DNA of 15,117 nucleotides from JAPLLS01 sp041309145 (GCA_041309145.1 JBFZAG010000031.1:1-15117), one strand, 5' to 3'; shown: positions 9,101 through 13,979, numbered from the stretch's first letter. The notes: generated from the letters alone by a model not told the origin. A program made the numbers and translations.

Positions 9101-10780
9101 CGCTTTAACTACCCGGGGATCCCCTTCGCACTCCTTAACTAAGATAGAAGCCGTTACCTCACGCAATTGACTGTTTTCTTGTTCGTCGTTAAAAACAGCG
9201 CAGATGTCTTCGATGGCCCGGGATTTATCCGCATACAATAAAGCCCTGGCGGCTTCAATTCTGCCGGAAGTCTCTGCCTGGTAATCTTTCAAGACAGAGC
9301 TTAAAAGCTCGACTGCAGGAGCCCCCATCTTTTTGAGTGATTTCCACGCAGCTTCCCGGTGATTACCCTGTTCCAACCTATTAATGATCATCAGCGCCGC
9401 GCTTCGGGTGTTGATCTCTGCCAATTTCGCAAATATCTCCGCCGATTTCTCATATTCCTGAGGATCCAGACTTGCGTATGGACTGCTCGATTTCCTTTCA
9501 TACCACTTGAGCTTCAGCTGGTCCAACCAGGACTCGGTTTTAAACGCGGCCTTCTCCTCGACATTATCCCCGCCATCCTTCTGTCTCGCGCCGCCGGCGG
9601 GAAAAACTATTAAATCCATCTCTGGAGTTTTGTTATCGGCTAATGCAGCCCCGGCCGGTAAATTAACGACATCCCCGCGGGGATCTACTATCAACCTGGT
9701 AAAATACCGGTCATTGAGCCGGAAGAAGTTTTCGACGCCGGCGGAAATTGTTGAAGCATTTTTTAATAAATCGCTGAACTGTTCGCCTCCGCTAAAATAC
9801 TGCCTAAGGGCTAAACCGGAACTCGAGCTGACCTGCTCCTGGCGATTGTATTCTCCCTGCTGGAATGATTTGCGGTAAGACTGGTAATAAGCGTCTTTTG
9901 ACCAGGGAGTTTTAGAGGTAAGCCCGCTCAAATCTTTACTGTCAACTTGTGACGTGTGACTTGTGACCTGTGACTTGTTTTTAAACCACTGGGCTAAGAT
10001 CAGCGAATAATAGACCTGGCGCAACTGGGAGTAGCGCCGGGAGGAATTAACTTCCCGGGTAAGCTTAGGAATGATCAGTTCGCGGATAAGCTCTGAGGAA
10101 TAACTGTTCAGCTCTTTTTGCCGGGGATCGGAAAAATTATATACCGGAGAATCTTTGATATAGTCCTGCTCCAGCATTACTTTCAAGGTGGCCTTGTAAA
10201 TAAAAGCCCCTTTTTCGCTCGAGCGGATCATAATTTCTCCGGGAACGATCCAGGGCCTGGTCAAAGTGGGGATTTCAACATCCCGCTGATTGTAAAGTGC
10301 GCTGACTCTGGCGTAAAGTCTGTCCCAGTAAAGTTTGCCTTCCGGAGTCTGAGGGGAAGTAAACTTGGCCAGGTCTTTTTTCAACTGAAGATCGCTGGAT
10401 AGCATGATCCGGCCGACATCGGTTTTTTCGAGTAAGGGCTCGATCACGCTATCCGGGGAATCCGGTCTGAGGTTGACCCAGAAATACTTGTTCGGCAAAG
10501 CTAGTCCTATTTGAAAATACCGGTAAAGTTCTTGAGTGGTTTCCTCAAGCTGGCGGGGTTTTACCTCTTTTAGATCCCCCTTATCCAGGATGAGTTCAAA
10601 ATTTCCGTTGCCGGAACTAAGGTCAATGGAACGCAGATGGATCGGCCGGAATTTGTCGGCCACCGGAGAAAGAGAACATAAATACGCCGGAATACCCATA
10701 GGAACAGCTACCTGGGCAAAACCGGTCTGTTCGAAAATAAGACAAAACGAAATTAAAAACGCTGTTATCCGTTTGATCAT
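1..10780 (-). CDS. Giant multidomain secreted/membrane protein, partial (at least 3593 aa, C-terminus beyond window)
   Basis: An uninterrupted minus-strand frame begins at the ATG at 10780 and stays open to base 1, giving 3593 whole codons and no stop. I see, in order: signal peptide (residues 1-23); a mixed N-terminal domain (about 24-385) with WVNLRPD and LTRPWIVPGEI segments; HEAT-like repeats (about 441-705); mixed and helical sequence; an alpha/beta segment near C1381; a hydrophobic segment (1639-1660); a CBM-like beta-sandwich (1780-1905); coiled helices; a second hydrophobic segment (2177-2198); a long helical region (about 2200-2950); a Cys-containing domain (about 2950-3075); a FemAB/GNAT-like domain (about 3205-3415); and an apparent GHKL ATPase start (from about 3545). 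The start is chosen because the signal peptide follows at once and a promoter lies 90 bp upstream. The Shine-Dalgarno is weak (AAAGAG, far from the ATG). Proteins of this size are known in Omnitrophica. Specific function unknown; a role at the cell envelope is inference only. Coding status is near certain; function is not assigned. Confidence 0.88.
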   Translation of the reverse strand, partial: MIKRITAFLISFCLIFEQTGFAQVAVPMGIPAYLCSLSPVADKFRPIHLRSIDLSSGNGNFELILDKGDLKEVKPRQLEETTQELYRYFQIGLALPNKYFWVNLRPDSPDSVIEPLLEKTDVGRIMLSSDLQLKKDLAKFTSPQTPEGKLYWDRLYARVSALYNQRDVEIPTLTRPWIVPGEIMIRSSEKGAFIYKATLKVMLEQDYIKDSPVYNFSDPRQKELNSYSSELIRELIIPKLTREVNSSRRYSQLRQVYYSLILAQWFKNKSQVTSHTSQVDSKDLSGLTSKTPWSKDAYYQSYRKSFQQGEYNRQEQVSSSSGLALRQYFSGGEQFSDLLKNASTISAGVENFFRLNDRYFTRLIVDPRGDVVNLPAGAALADNKTPEMDLIVFPAGGARQKDGGDNVEEKAAFKTESWLDQLKLKWYERKSSSPYASLDPQEYEKSAEIFAKLAEINTRSAALMIINRLEQGNHREAAWKSLKKMGAPAVELLSSVLKDYQAETSGRIEAARALLYADKSRAIEDICAVFNDEQENSQLREVTASILVKECEGDPRVVKALMDRMISGYTKNAKDGIALDASYALAGLREAAAGSVIAAFLDTSLPLVVRERIWQTLYFMTEKSDPAHQWHLSPAPFLEKPLLEWLSNPDPFVRAKACELIPHFKGMDSIGFLAALLTDPDPDVRLSAQNTFRSILNGYGDVSSPTLIPNSIGSFFSLAKELKSAGVDSAGITQVIIFLARNKTPAEELEGFSANVVSLKKNGVGPVQLIAILKLVINGMFNAKEFEQYEPAIIELWADAGDIAEPLFEKGLVNVKSLITNEKDLKRIGNDLIRLGRASGVNMERMYDSGLELLLLRFKGDIKLYWSDLVDQAIAARENGMYLFGYGFPLRQRTIGSKEDVVRIGKEMKDIFSLCAGVEQQTATELVKLEPLWERYPSAWSKLVKPTIYSQTQGAFLCLEEIRGIYAYTEAIKSESDIEFLNELVQSQGIRAYDFLKNFLYAGIKNKVITIPISGEKERIRQYLKEIPYYILDLYQAYKDNPEKLNELKVKVQYIHNKITSGDASEVENDPLFGPMLYYVFPPAVTSENSLYLNFYRRRPDRKKDTDKIPASLRDRYFTEVSIGRYILKDSAKPLDETPWGSILSVVAEVNQEASVVMSEKEIIDLGEQIIKNWQAGELVKNRRELLKGLYRYFRHSRNSALPALLGSVNNVMALKEFFGDTLRDLVSGCVEQYKKNNPEGYGKIIHNKFATKIENPYKVAGAIVVINSRFKDDSETAREKIFGLLDIRDSAIMDSIWEGVRNKTAKAEIENILKEVTFAVQPGKEIFEITASLQGKEYKVMQKEVSAKYAFNETQGKMKLRFVVSKRKAHGVAGLNMGVCVASDQKLWDDPNFLNVIIFDENNIAQGGMHLFIVNDAGKRYLVLPGINPGVTLLTKVNSEDIYNKLIEYAKALAKPLGCQEVLIPVSEGIHSNRSEIQGVIAARNYARMPLSAIHQFSYDPYEYSLQACYIAGAAQRDGGGAALNREDMERWVSDALERPEFTAGIESDIVDVLEMSEEELGGWYDYFRARAIEQLRDSKSVRMLEKTKGFKLWFRLNDFDLGGLLNLLDEFKEHSLSMKAPSAQTAPGFLESRFMRYAMLILFGATLFSGLIPLVSGANEHINANTNDTNIVLGQQLNDNLEDNTVVADIAPSDNISYPIDFNKLFSNFTAGSMQSEHALALVYLYDVPTRRAYIQDKITKGDFPEQRMQEFDSEVKQAREFEARYNSLPNSGEITLKGEVDARLQPAEEGDNIPVLELSFQKSMYYRTGSCEIAVNKNLKDFDTFSFWAKDETGGNNIQVVFSSGGISNGVPVRSIGDSWQKVEIALAGAYVTPEDVRSVGIFFDDDSYPGTISIKDMKFTHSAEVPTGDPVRDNHLEKLVEQKDLLDAAAGKYRDTYGKNYNYDDALGARGAQMEALDNIMGISNQYYVLVRDAVIAGNMGQFVREGNDVERFIPQDPAFQYERNIWEKRLKSAVNVPAVIKDIVKEKDQLEAAIDEYTELYHHSYYYDMELTKSEGTAFFPREIIYYTYDNTGKLSYRGQPFQKAISEPRFKKLQLLTKLSANYEDLVAKQYNTNSLMQYAESGYDATFILPQHYQGRATDDLSKQVFGADVDQSFLGIPYRAPKNDLSYPAIYSAMILMGLATGTLAGGFLYRLGISRVDEQTLARALGVNITVARYLKLNSLPLRKAIKLTARFRGNVNYLISQFGKEQTANRLERRVDADAKLILLDCLFRQSDLTAEKNLFDMFFKNNPDKYRLDNKMLHEIKESGLLGYIDLKDLRYLIKAINQDPRKTVQTTMENIESKVKERFSSEGDRDRVMKNLEWLIWNFYVLGRSFSALAALTKEQGVNEQNLITILEELNKANTYQDIAEFARVRGIKNSALLTTKFGIMPWFEICGLVQSILKQMPEMEESERLVDFGLVLGILDEMNVLSQMQLLLILAKEADIKNDDNAVDFAILKRIIESPDEKAIAEIATGGRVRNGFNKESLAIMAALARKLSGAQKEQLTRIISSQQIDNSKKGLLIDGVISALESVSGNVKFANGAKKPNIDNILKDKKGLADAWSAFKELASWVKDGVAQATDYQIPHVYLESLLRITRTDKDAYDWETLGLFKKFITTKKNRDMDADTKNALLDTLQSFSQMDISDIPYQGAINKNNVFKGALKYLLDKQTKPEDLGGLDPLNIDSFRVMIKNFYNVLDIYRKSQKGELEFIDETQPGVNKILVLSDAILKDIIVSEEEAGQGRKPNYSAQNYNALQEVMKRYLPQDFIATFKGISGIDPSEAEELMAGYVGSEAFSKKDYEGNDIFKIIKIYLGNKNKKIYQEIYQLMWKAIIAEMQGKFSEYKYSSPDLPKVLDKIARSLLSSKQKQALISENQDDLLEKMKKDSEYAQQVEVVERIAELWKKDLKFKCTIDGETFTIEITGGLFDLLTIGNSRYFTSCQRTGGTLLNRGLVGYINNATVKAIILRNSKGEVVTRRIIRLLTAQDDDGRDNPQIFVEENSQFNSKGIKEMYAVLQILSTLMSVQGAGDVPVLKPSTLKGEEVSLFLPKGIATYSYSDHFHVIKQKKDHYSKISVLKLLPAGEEVQAIKEKFGLREIVEGKTVGSLFDLRWREFSEESSLEEIRSSESEGEEADIAMVKVLNPSDQQIKALKKEGYFLKSTKISYEMSFPRAASGTIMDEYLKRFSSNSRRIFKKDAAVIEEKIRSGEYELIEDRGETTGHIEQFVEFYKDKMGAKERGRPALVSQIETEYNNDALKFIKDRRFGLYLVERQTNRILGGIIVKESKDHYSISYEATVTNRDMAEAQDKSLRNISFYLLQQMIRKSADRGWTRLGKGIDTNLYGHHLTAGLMQNKVRVGFVPKLINKQRELVKIINFDDFKFPVFFFSEGPKGELESTLIITDDMTDQRDGFRGVTDKLNVFMLRDGKLVALIEDIDNLRKGTTLAQKDGGLRDYVKSRSRAGEVVDIDIFDEYIDEKAITAFKEGKVVAFDLRKIPEPGPFWYDDLTRQFAYIAYELSILGGHDESIIYPIKEALKNEFFHGNAA
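536..1168 (-). other. FemAB/GNAT-like acyltransferase domain of the giant protein
   Basis: Residues about 3205-3415 follow the general plan of FemAB-like (GNAT domain 6) transferases: ISYEMSFPRA, a basic YLKRFSSNSRRIFKK segment, HIEQFVEFYKDKMGAK, strands FGLYLVERQTNRILGGIIVK and HYSISYEATV, a helix LRNISFYLLQQMIRKSADRG, then GIDTNLYGHHLTAG (D3386) and VRVGFVP. Members add acyl or aminoacyl groups to small molecules or peptidoglycan peptides. Substrate unknown; assignment is by pattern. Confidence 0.5.
1556..1933 (-). other. Uncharacterised Cys-containing alpha/beta domain of the giant protein
   Basis: Residues about 2950-3075 change from helical to strand-rich sequence: FTIEITGGLFDLLTIGN, then YFTSCQRTGGTLLNRGL (C2988), then GYINNATVKAIILRNSKGEV and TRRIIRLLTA. 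The G-N-x4-T-S-C-Q block with a following Arg-rich strand looks like an active-site region, but I do not recognise the family. It directly precedes the acyltransferase-like domain, so the two may work together. Confidence 0.4.
4187..4252 (-). other. Internal hydrophobic segment 2 (predicted transmembrane helix)
   Basis: Residues 2177-2198 (AIYSAMILMGLATGTLAGGFLY) are Gly/Ala/Leu rich and followed by RLGISR. By the positive-inside rule the C-side faces the cytoplasm. With segment 1 it would bracket an exported loop of about 516 residues holding the CBM-like domain and helical coils. Confidence 0.65.
5066..5443 (-). other. Carbohydrate-binding-module-like beta-sandwich domain
   Basis: Residues about 1780-1905 show the strand pattern of CBM11/CIA30-like jelly rolls: LELSFQKSMYYRTGSCEIAV, then KDFDTFSFWAKDE, then SWQKVEIALAGAYVTPEDV, then SVGIFFDDDSYPGTISIKDM. 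Such domains bind glycans or act as structural sandwiches in exported proteins. Its position just after an internal signal-like segment fits an extracytoplasmic location. Assignment is by pattern only; ligand residues are not verified. Confidence 0.6.
5801..5866 (-). other. Internal hydrophobic segment 1, signal-sequence-like
   Basis: Residues 1639-1660 (YAMLILFGATLFSGLIPLVSGA) are preceded by arginines (ESRFMR) and followed by a polar, Asn-rich stretch. The charge pattern predicts a cytoplasmic N-side and an exported C-side, and the LVSGA-NE end even looks like a signal-peptidase site. It could be a membrane anchor or a fossil signal peptide from gene fusion. Confidence 0.65.
8666..9460 (-). 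other. HEAT-like repeat region of the giant protein
   Basis: Residues about 441-705 form repeated helix pairs with the HEAT signature. The clearest pair is EWLSNPDPFVRAKACELI followed by LLTDPDPDVRLSAQNTF, each with D-P-x-V-R between helices. Earlier units (REAAWKSLKKMGAPAVELL; GRIEAARALLYADKSRAI) are more degenerate. HEAT solenoids usually serve protein binding; the partner here is unknown. Confidence 0.7.
9947..9974 (-). repeat. Four tandem 7-bp repeats (plus strand NTGTGAC) inside the giant gene
   Basis: On the plus strand the heptamers TTGTGAC, GTGTGAC, TTGTGAC and CTGTGAC follow without gaps, with a partial fifth (TTGT). They encode residues of about 270-278 (SQVTSHTSQ), a polar stretch between the N-terminal domain and the rest of the protein. 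The unit is not a multiple of three, so loss or gain of one unit would shift the frame. Confidence 0.85.
10712..10780 (-). other. N-terminal signal peptide of the giant protein
   Basis: Residues 1-23 begin MIKR, then a hydrophobic core (ITAFLISFCLIF) and a polar end EQTGFAQ. This is a typical Sec signal layout with a plausible signal-peptidase I site after A22 (G-F-A). The FEQTGFAQVA ending resembles, from memory, the N-termini of many large Omnitrophica proteins. Export to the periplasm or envelope is inferred. Confidence 0.7.
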
Positions 10781-10800
10781 ACTTTTACAAACTCTTTGTT

Positions 10801-10840
10801 TTGTGGAGAAAAAGAAGCCTTCCAGTAACCAGCTGGAAGG
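10801..10840 (-). terminator. Terminator-like hairpin in the leader of the giant gene (possible attenuator)
   Basis: On the minus strand CCTTCCAG (10840-10833) and CTGGAAGG (10825-10818) form a perfect 8-bp stem with a 7-nt loop, followed by CTTCTTTTTC. It lies downstream of the promoter at 10870-10897 and 37 nt upstream of the ATG, so transcripts must read through it to reach the giant gene. No alternative antiterminator stem was identified with confidence. Confidence 0.6.
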
Positions 10841-10869
10841 TATCAAGCCTATCAACCTTATATACTATA

Positions 10870-10897
10870 AGTATATTATATATAGAGGAGTTTTCAA
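10870..10897 (-). promoter_or_regulatory. Predicted sigma70-type promoter of the giant gene
   Basis: Minus-strand TTGAAA (10897-10892), a 16-bp spacer and TATACT (10875-10870) in a very AT-rich tract. Transcription would start near 10863, giving a leader of about 83 nt that carries the terminator-like hairpin. An overlapping TATAAT (10880-10875) exists but is only 11 bp from this -35. Confidence 0.6.
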
Positions 10898-10913
10898 GGC
10901 GGGAAAGGCGGGA
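10896..10913. repeat. Perfect 9-bp tandem repeat overlapping the -35 box
   Basis: AAGGCGGGA occurs twice head to tail (10896-10904 and 10905-10913); on the minus strand it reads TCCCGCCTT twice. The proximal copy overlaps the -35 hexamer by two bases, the position expected for an operator or activator site. Function is inferred from position only. Confidence 0.5.
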
Positions 10914-10959
10914 TTTGAAAGCGGTTTCAACCGTAAGCATCCTATTTTGGCACGAGGGA

Positions 10960-11133
10960 ATGAATGCAGGGCCTGTCAAGGCATGGTTCCGCAGGGCGTT
11001 CGCTGCGCCCCGGCGTGGCGCAGCTTCACTCCGGTTCGTCCCTGCGCTCTTGCCAACAGATTTATCGCGGGCAATCCCTGCCCGCTACGGGACGAACAGG
11101 CCTGCTCCACCACGCCTTGCCACCCGCATTCAT
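10960..11133. repeat. Multi-branched inverted-repeat element between leuS and the giant gene
   Basis: Nested complementary arms: ATGAATGC (10960-10967) with GCATTCAT (11126-11133); CAAGGCATGG (10977-10986) with CCACGCCTTG (11110-11119), 9 of 10 paired; GCAGG (10991-10995) with CCTGC (11101-11105). Inside are a hairpin GCTGCGCC/GGCGCAGC (11002-11009/11017-11024) and a second branch GTTCGTCCC/GGGACGAAC (11034-11042/11089-11097) capped by GCGGGCA/TGCCCGC (11067-11073/11079-11085). It is GC-rich against an AT-richer flank. It may be a REP/MITE-like mobile palindrome or a structured RNA at the leuS 3' end; no convincing ORF lies in it. Confidence 0.65.
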
Positions 11134-11177
11134 CAGTACAACCGCATAGGTTATACCAGGTTTAAATCTTAGGAGTA

Positions 11178-13580
11178 TTAGACTACGATCGTGACGATTT
11201 TGTTGGGGATGACGATGAATTTCTTGAGGGGTTTGCCCTGGATCCACTGCCGGACTTTTTCGTCCTTGGCCACAATAGCCTGGACAGCTTCGGCCGAAGC
11301 ATTAGTGGGAAGGGAAATTATCGAGCGGACCTTTCCATTGATCTGAACCGGCATATCAATTGTATCCTCGACCAGCAATTTGGGGTCGAATTTCGGCCAG
11401 CCGGACTTGATGATCGACTCTTTGTGGCCCAGATTTTGCCAGATCTCCTCGCAGAAATGCGGGGCGATCGGGCTGAGCATGATGATCAATTTCGAATAGA
11501 CATCTTTATCCGCTCCGGACTGATAGATGGCATTGACCAATTCCATCATCGAGGCGATGGCGGTGTTGAACTTAAAAGCTTCCATGTCTTCGCTGATCTT
11601 CTTGATGGCCTTGTGCAGGCTGCGCACAACCCGCGCATCGGCTTTATCTTTGAGGTTATCCTGGATCCTCCAGACCCGGTTAAGGAATTTAAAAGCTCCT
11701 TCCATGCCCCGGTCATCCCATTCCAGCTCGGTTTCCGGAGGCGCGGCAAAAAGCATGAACAGCCGCAAAGTATCCGCTCCGTATTTTTGAATCATGGAAT
11801 CCGGGTCAACGATATTGCCCCGGGATTTGGACATCACCTCGCCGTCTTTTAAAACCATGCCCTGGGTTAAAAGCTTTGTAAACGGCTCATCAAAATCGAT
11901 CATCCCCAGGTCCTTGAAAAATTTAGTAAAAAACCGGGAATACAATAAGTGCAGTATCGCGTGTTCGATCCCGCCGATATACTGGTCTACCGGCATCCAA
12001 TATTTAGTATCTTTGACTTCAAAAGGTCCCCCAATAGATTTTGGCGAACAATATCTCAAGAAATACCAGGAAGAGTCGAAAAAAGTAGCCATGGTGTCGG
12101 TTTCTCTTCGGGCTTTGGATTTGCATTTCGGACAGATGCACTGCACAAATTCCTTAACTTTTCCCAGCGGACTTCCGCCTTCGCCGGTAAACGCAGCGTC
12201 TTTAGGCAACTCTACCGGCAGATCCTCAAAAGGCACGGGAACGACTCCACACTTATCGCAGTAGATCATCGGGATCGGCGTGCCCCAGTAACGCTGGCGG
12301 GAGATCAGCCAATCGCGCAAACGCCAGTGGATCTGGATCTTAGCGATCTTAGTCTTTTCCATCCATTCCGCTATAGCGGCTTTGGCTTCCTGGTTGGGCA
12401 TTCCGTTAAATTGGCTGGAATTTATCTGGCGGCCGTCGCCTTCATAAGCCTCGCTCAGATCCTCAGCACAAAGATCACAAGTCCGCTCGAACGGCTGGAT
12501 AACTACCCGCATGGGAAGCCCGTGCTCTTTAGCGAACAAAAAATCCCTCTGGTCGTGGGTAGGCACAGCCATGATCGCGCCGGTGCCGTACTCCATCAAA
12601 ACATAATCCGCGACCCAGATGGGAATGATTTCATTATTGACCGGGTTGACCGCGTAGGAGCCGGTAAATATCCCTTCTTTTTTCACGTCGCTCGAGGAAC
12701 GGACCACTTTGGATTCCTGGCTGACTTTATCGATAAATTTAAGGACCTCTTTTTCTTGCGCCTGGCCTTTGATCAATTCCAAGACCTTCGGATGCTCCGG
12801 GGCGAGCACGATATAGGTAGCCCCGAAAATGGTGTCTGCCCGGGTGGTAAATACCGGGATCACTTCATTATTATCCTGGCGCCGGAAATAGATCTCGCAA
12901 CCCAAGCTTTTGCCGATCCAGTTGGTCTGCATGGCAATCACCCTCTCCGGCCAAAGCTTAAGCTGATTTAAATCTTCCAACAGCCTTTCTTTATATTCGG
13001 TGATCTTTAAATACCACTGATCCAGGTCTTTTTGTTCGACTTTAGTGTGACACCGCCAGCATCCGCCATCAATGACTTCCTCGTTAGCCAAAGTTGTGGC
13101 GCAGGAAGGGCACCAGTTAACCCCAGAAGCCTTCTTATAAGCCAGCCCTTTTTCAAACATCTTGATGAATATCCACTGGTTCCAGCGGTAATAATCGGGA
13201 TCGCAGGTGGAAACCTCGCGATCCCAATCATAGGACAAGCCCATTTTTTTCAACTCGATCTCCATCCACTCGATGCATTTGTGGGTCCAGGCCTCAGGCT
13301 TGGTGTTGTTCTTGATGGCCGCGTTTTCCGCGGGCTGGCCGAAAGCGTCGAATCCCATAGGGTGCAAAACATTAAAGCCCTGGGTCCATTTGTAACGGCT
13401 GTAAACGTCGCCGATAGAATAATTGCGCACATGGCCCATATGGATCTTGCCGGAAGGATAAGGGAACATCTCCAGGCAGTAGAATTTAGGGCGGGAAGAA
13501 ACTTCAGCCTTAAAGCTTTTATTCTCCAGCCAGTATTTCTGCCATTTTTCTTCGATCTGTTTGAAGCTATATTCGGCCAT
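11178..13580 (-). CDS. leuS: Leucyl-tRNA synthetase
   Basis: Charges tRNA-Leu with leucine in the cytoplasm. The 800-aa product has the full class Ia layout of bacterial LeuRS. The HIGH motif is HMGH (47-50) in FPYPSGKIHMGHVRNYS. A zinc module has C157/C160 and C174/C177. The CP1 editing domain has TTRADTIFGATY (245-256) and AVPTHDQRD with the universally conserved editing Asp (D346). Cys pairs are at 441/444 and 483/486. The KMSKS loop is VMSKS (582-586), a normal LeuRS variant. The anticodon-binding and C-terminal domains end in KKFIVIPNKIVTIVV. The start MAEYSFKQIEEKWQKYW is canonical. The gene follows the receiver gene after 3 nt, so it is co-transcribed and probably translationally coupled. 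Complete, no frameshift. Confidence 0.98.
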   Translation of the reverse strand: MAEYSFKQIEEKWQKYWLENKSFKAEVSSRPKFYCLEMFPYPSGKIHMGHVRNYSIGDVYSRYKWTQGFNVLHPMGFDAFGQPAENAAIKNNTKPEAWTHKCIEWMEIELKKMGLSYDWDREVSTCDPDYYRWNQWIFIKMFEKGLAYKKASGVNWCPSCATTLANEEVIDGGCWRCHTKVEQKDLDQWYLKITEYKERLLEDLNQLKLWPERVIAMQTNWIGKSLGCEIYFRRQDNNEVIPVFTTRADTIFGATYIVLAPEHPKVLELIKGQAQEKEVLKFIDKVSQESKVVRSSSDVKKEGIFTGSYAVNPVNNEIIPIWVADYVLMEYGTGAIMAVPTHDQRDFLFAKEHGLPMRVVIQPFERTCDLCAEDLSEAYEGDGRQINSSQFNGMPNQEAKAAIAEWMEKTKIAKIQIHWRLRDWLISRQRYWGTPIPMIYCDKCGVVPVPFEDLPVELPKDAAFTGEGGSPLGKVKEFVQCICPKCKSKARRETDTMATFFDSSWYFLRYCSPKSIGGPFEVKDTKYWMPVDQYIGGIEHAILHLLYSRFFTKFFKDLGMIDFDEPFTKLLTQGMVLKDGEVMSKSRGNIVDPDSMIQKYGADTLRLFMLFAAPPETELEWDDRGMEGAFKFLNRVWRIQDNLKDKADARVVRSLHKAIKKISEDMEAFKFNTAIASMMELVNAIYQSGADKDVYSKLIIMLSPIAPHFCEEIWQNLGHKESIIKSGWPKFDPKLLVEDTIDMPVQINGKVRSIISLPTNASAEAVQAIVAKDEKVRQWIQGKPLKKFIVIPNKIVTIVV

Positions 13581-13583
13581 AAT

Positions 13584-13979
13584 TTAATTTATCCTTAAAG
13601 GTATGAGCGATATCATGGTCTTGACCCCCTTGACCAGATTTTCCATCGTGGTAGGCTTGGTCAGATAAAGATCCGCTTCCAGATCATAACATTTTTTTAT
13701 TGATTCCATTTCTGAATTAGCGCTGACAATGATCACCGGCCGCCATTTGCCGGAGGGATCCTCTCTGAGCCGCTTTAAAACCTCCAGGCCGTTGAGCTTT
13801 GGCATGACCAGATCCAGGATGACCACGTCCGGATCAGCGGAGCGGACCCGTTCCAGCGCTTCTTCTCCGTCAAAAGCCGTGACCACCTGATATCTTTCCC
13901 TGGCCAGCCGGGCGCTGACCAGATCGACAATGTCTTTTTCGTCGTCAACTACCAGGATCTTAAGAATTTCGCTTCCCAT
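13584..13979 (-). CDS. Stand-alone CheY-like response regulator receiver
   Basis: The 131-aa product is a single receiver domain with no output domain. Key residues are all present: acidic pair D12/D13 (ILVVDDEKD), phospho-acceptor D56 (VVILDLVMPKLNG), switch S86 (VIIVSA) and invariant K108 (LYLTKP). It should accept phosphate on D56 from a histidine kinase and act through protein contacts. The ATG at 13979 is 3 nt after the nfo stop and the stop is 3 nt before leuS, so it is the middle gene of one operon. No kinase gene is adjacent, and the partner cannot be named. The start has a poor Shine-Dalgarno, as expected for a coupled gene. Confidence 0.93.
   Translation of the reverse strand: MGSEILKILVVDDEKDIVDLVSARLARERYQVVTAFDGEEALERVRSADPDVVILDLVMPKLNGLEVLKRLREDPSGKWRPVIIVSANSEMESIKKCYDLEADLYLTKPTTMENLVKGVKTMISLIPLRIN
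13592..13596 (-). promoter_or_regulatory. Ribosome binding site of leuS inside the upstream gene
   Basis: AAGGA (minus strand, 13596-13592) lies 11 nt before the leuS ATG and within the last codons of the receiver gene. Ribosomes finishing that gene would be placed on it, supporting coupling. Confidence 0.6.

Noticed and set aside
10785..10979. 64-aa minus-strand frame ending 5 nt before the giant gene
   Set aside because: It runs across the promoter, the 9-bp tandem repeat and the leader hairpin, has no family features or clear ribosome site, and looks random. A leader peptide cannot be fully excluded.
11134..11177. Intrinsic terminator directly after leuS
   Set aside because: No GC stem followed by a T-tract was found after the leuS stop; the palindrome further down lacks a T-tract on either strand.
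11949..12971. 340-aa plus-strand frame opposite leuS
   Set aside because: Lies wholly antisense to a canonical leucyl-tRNA synthetase; sequence shows no family features.
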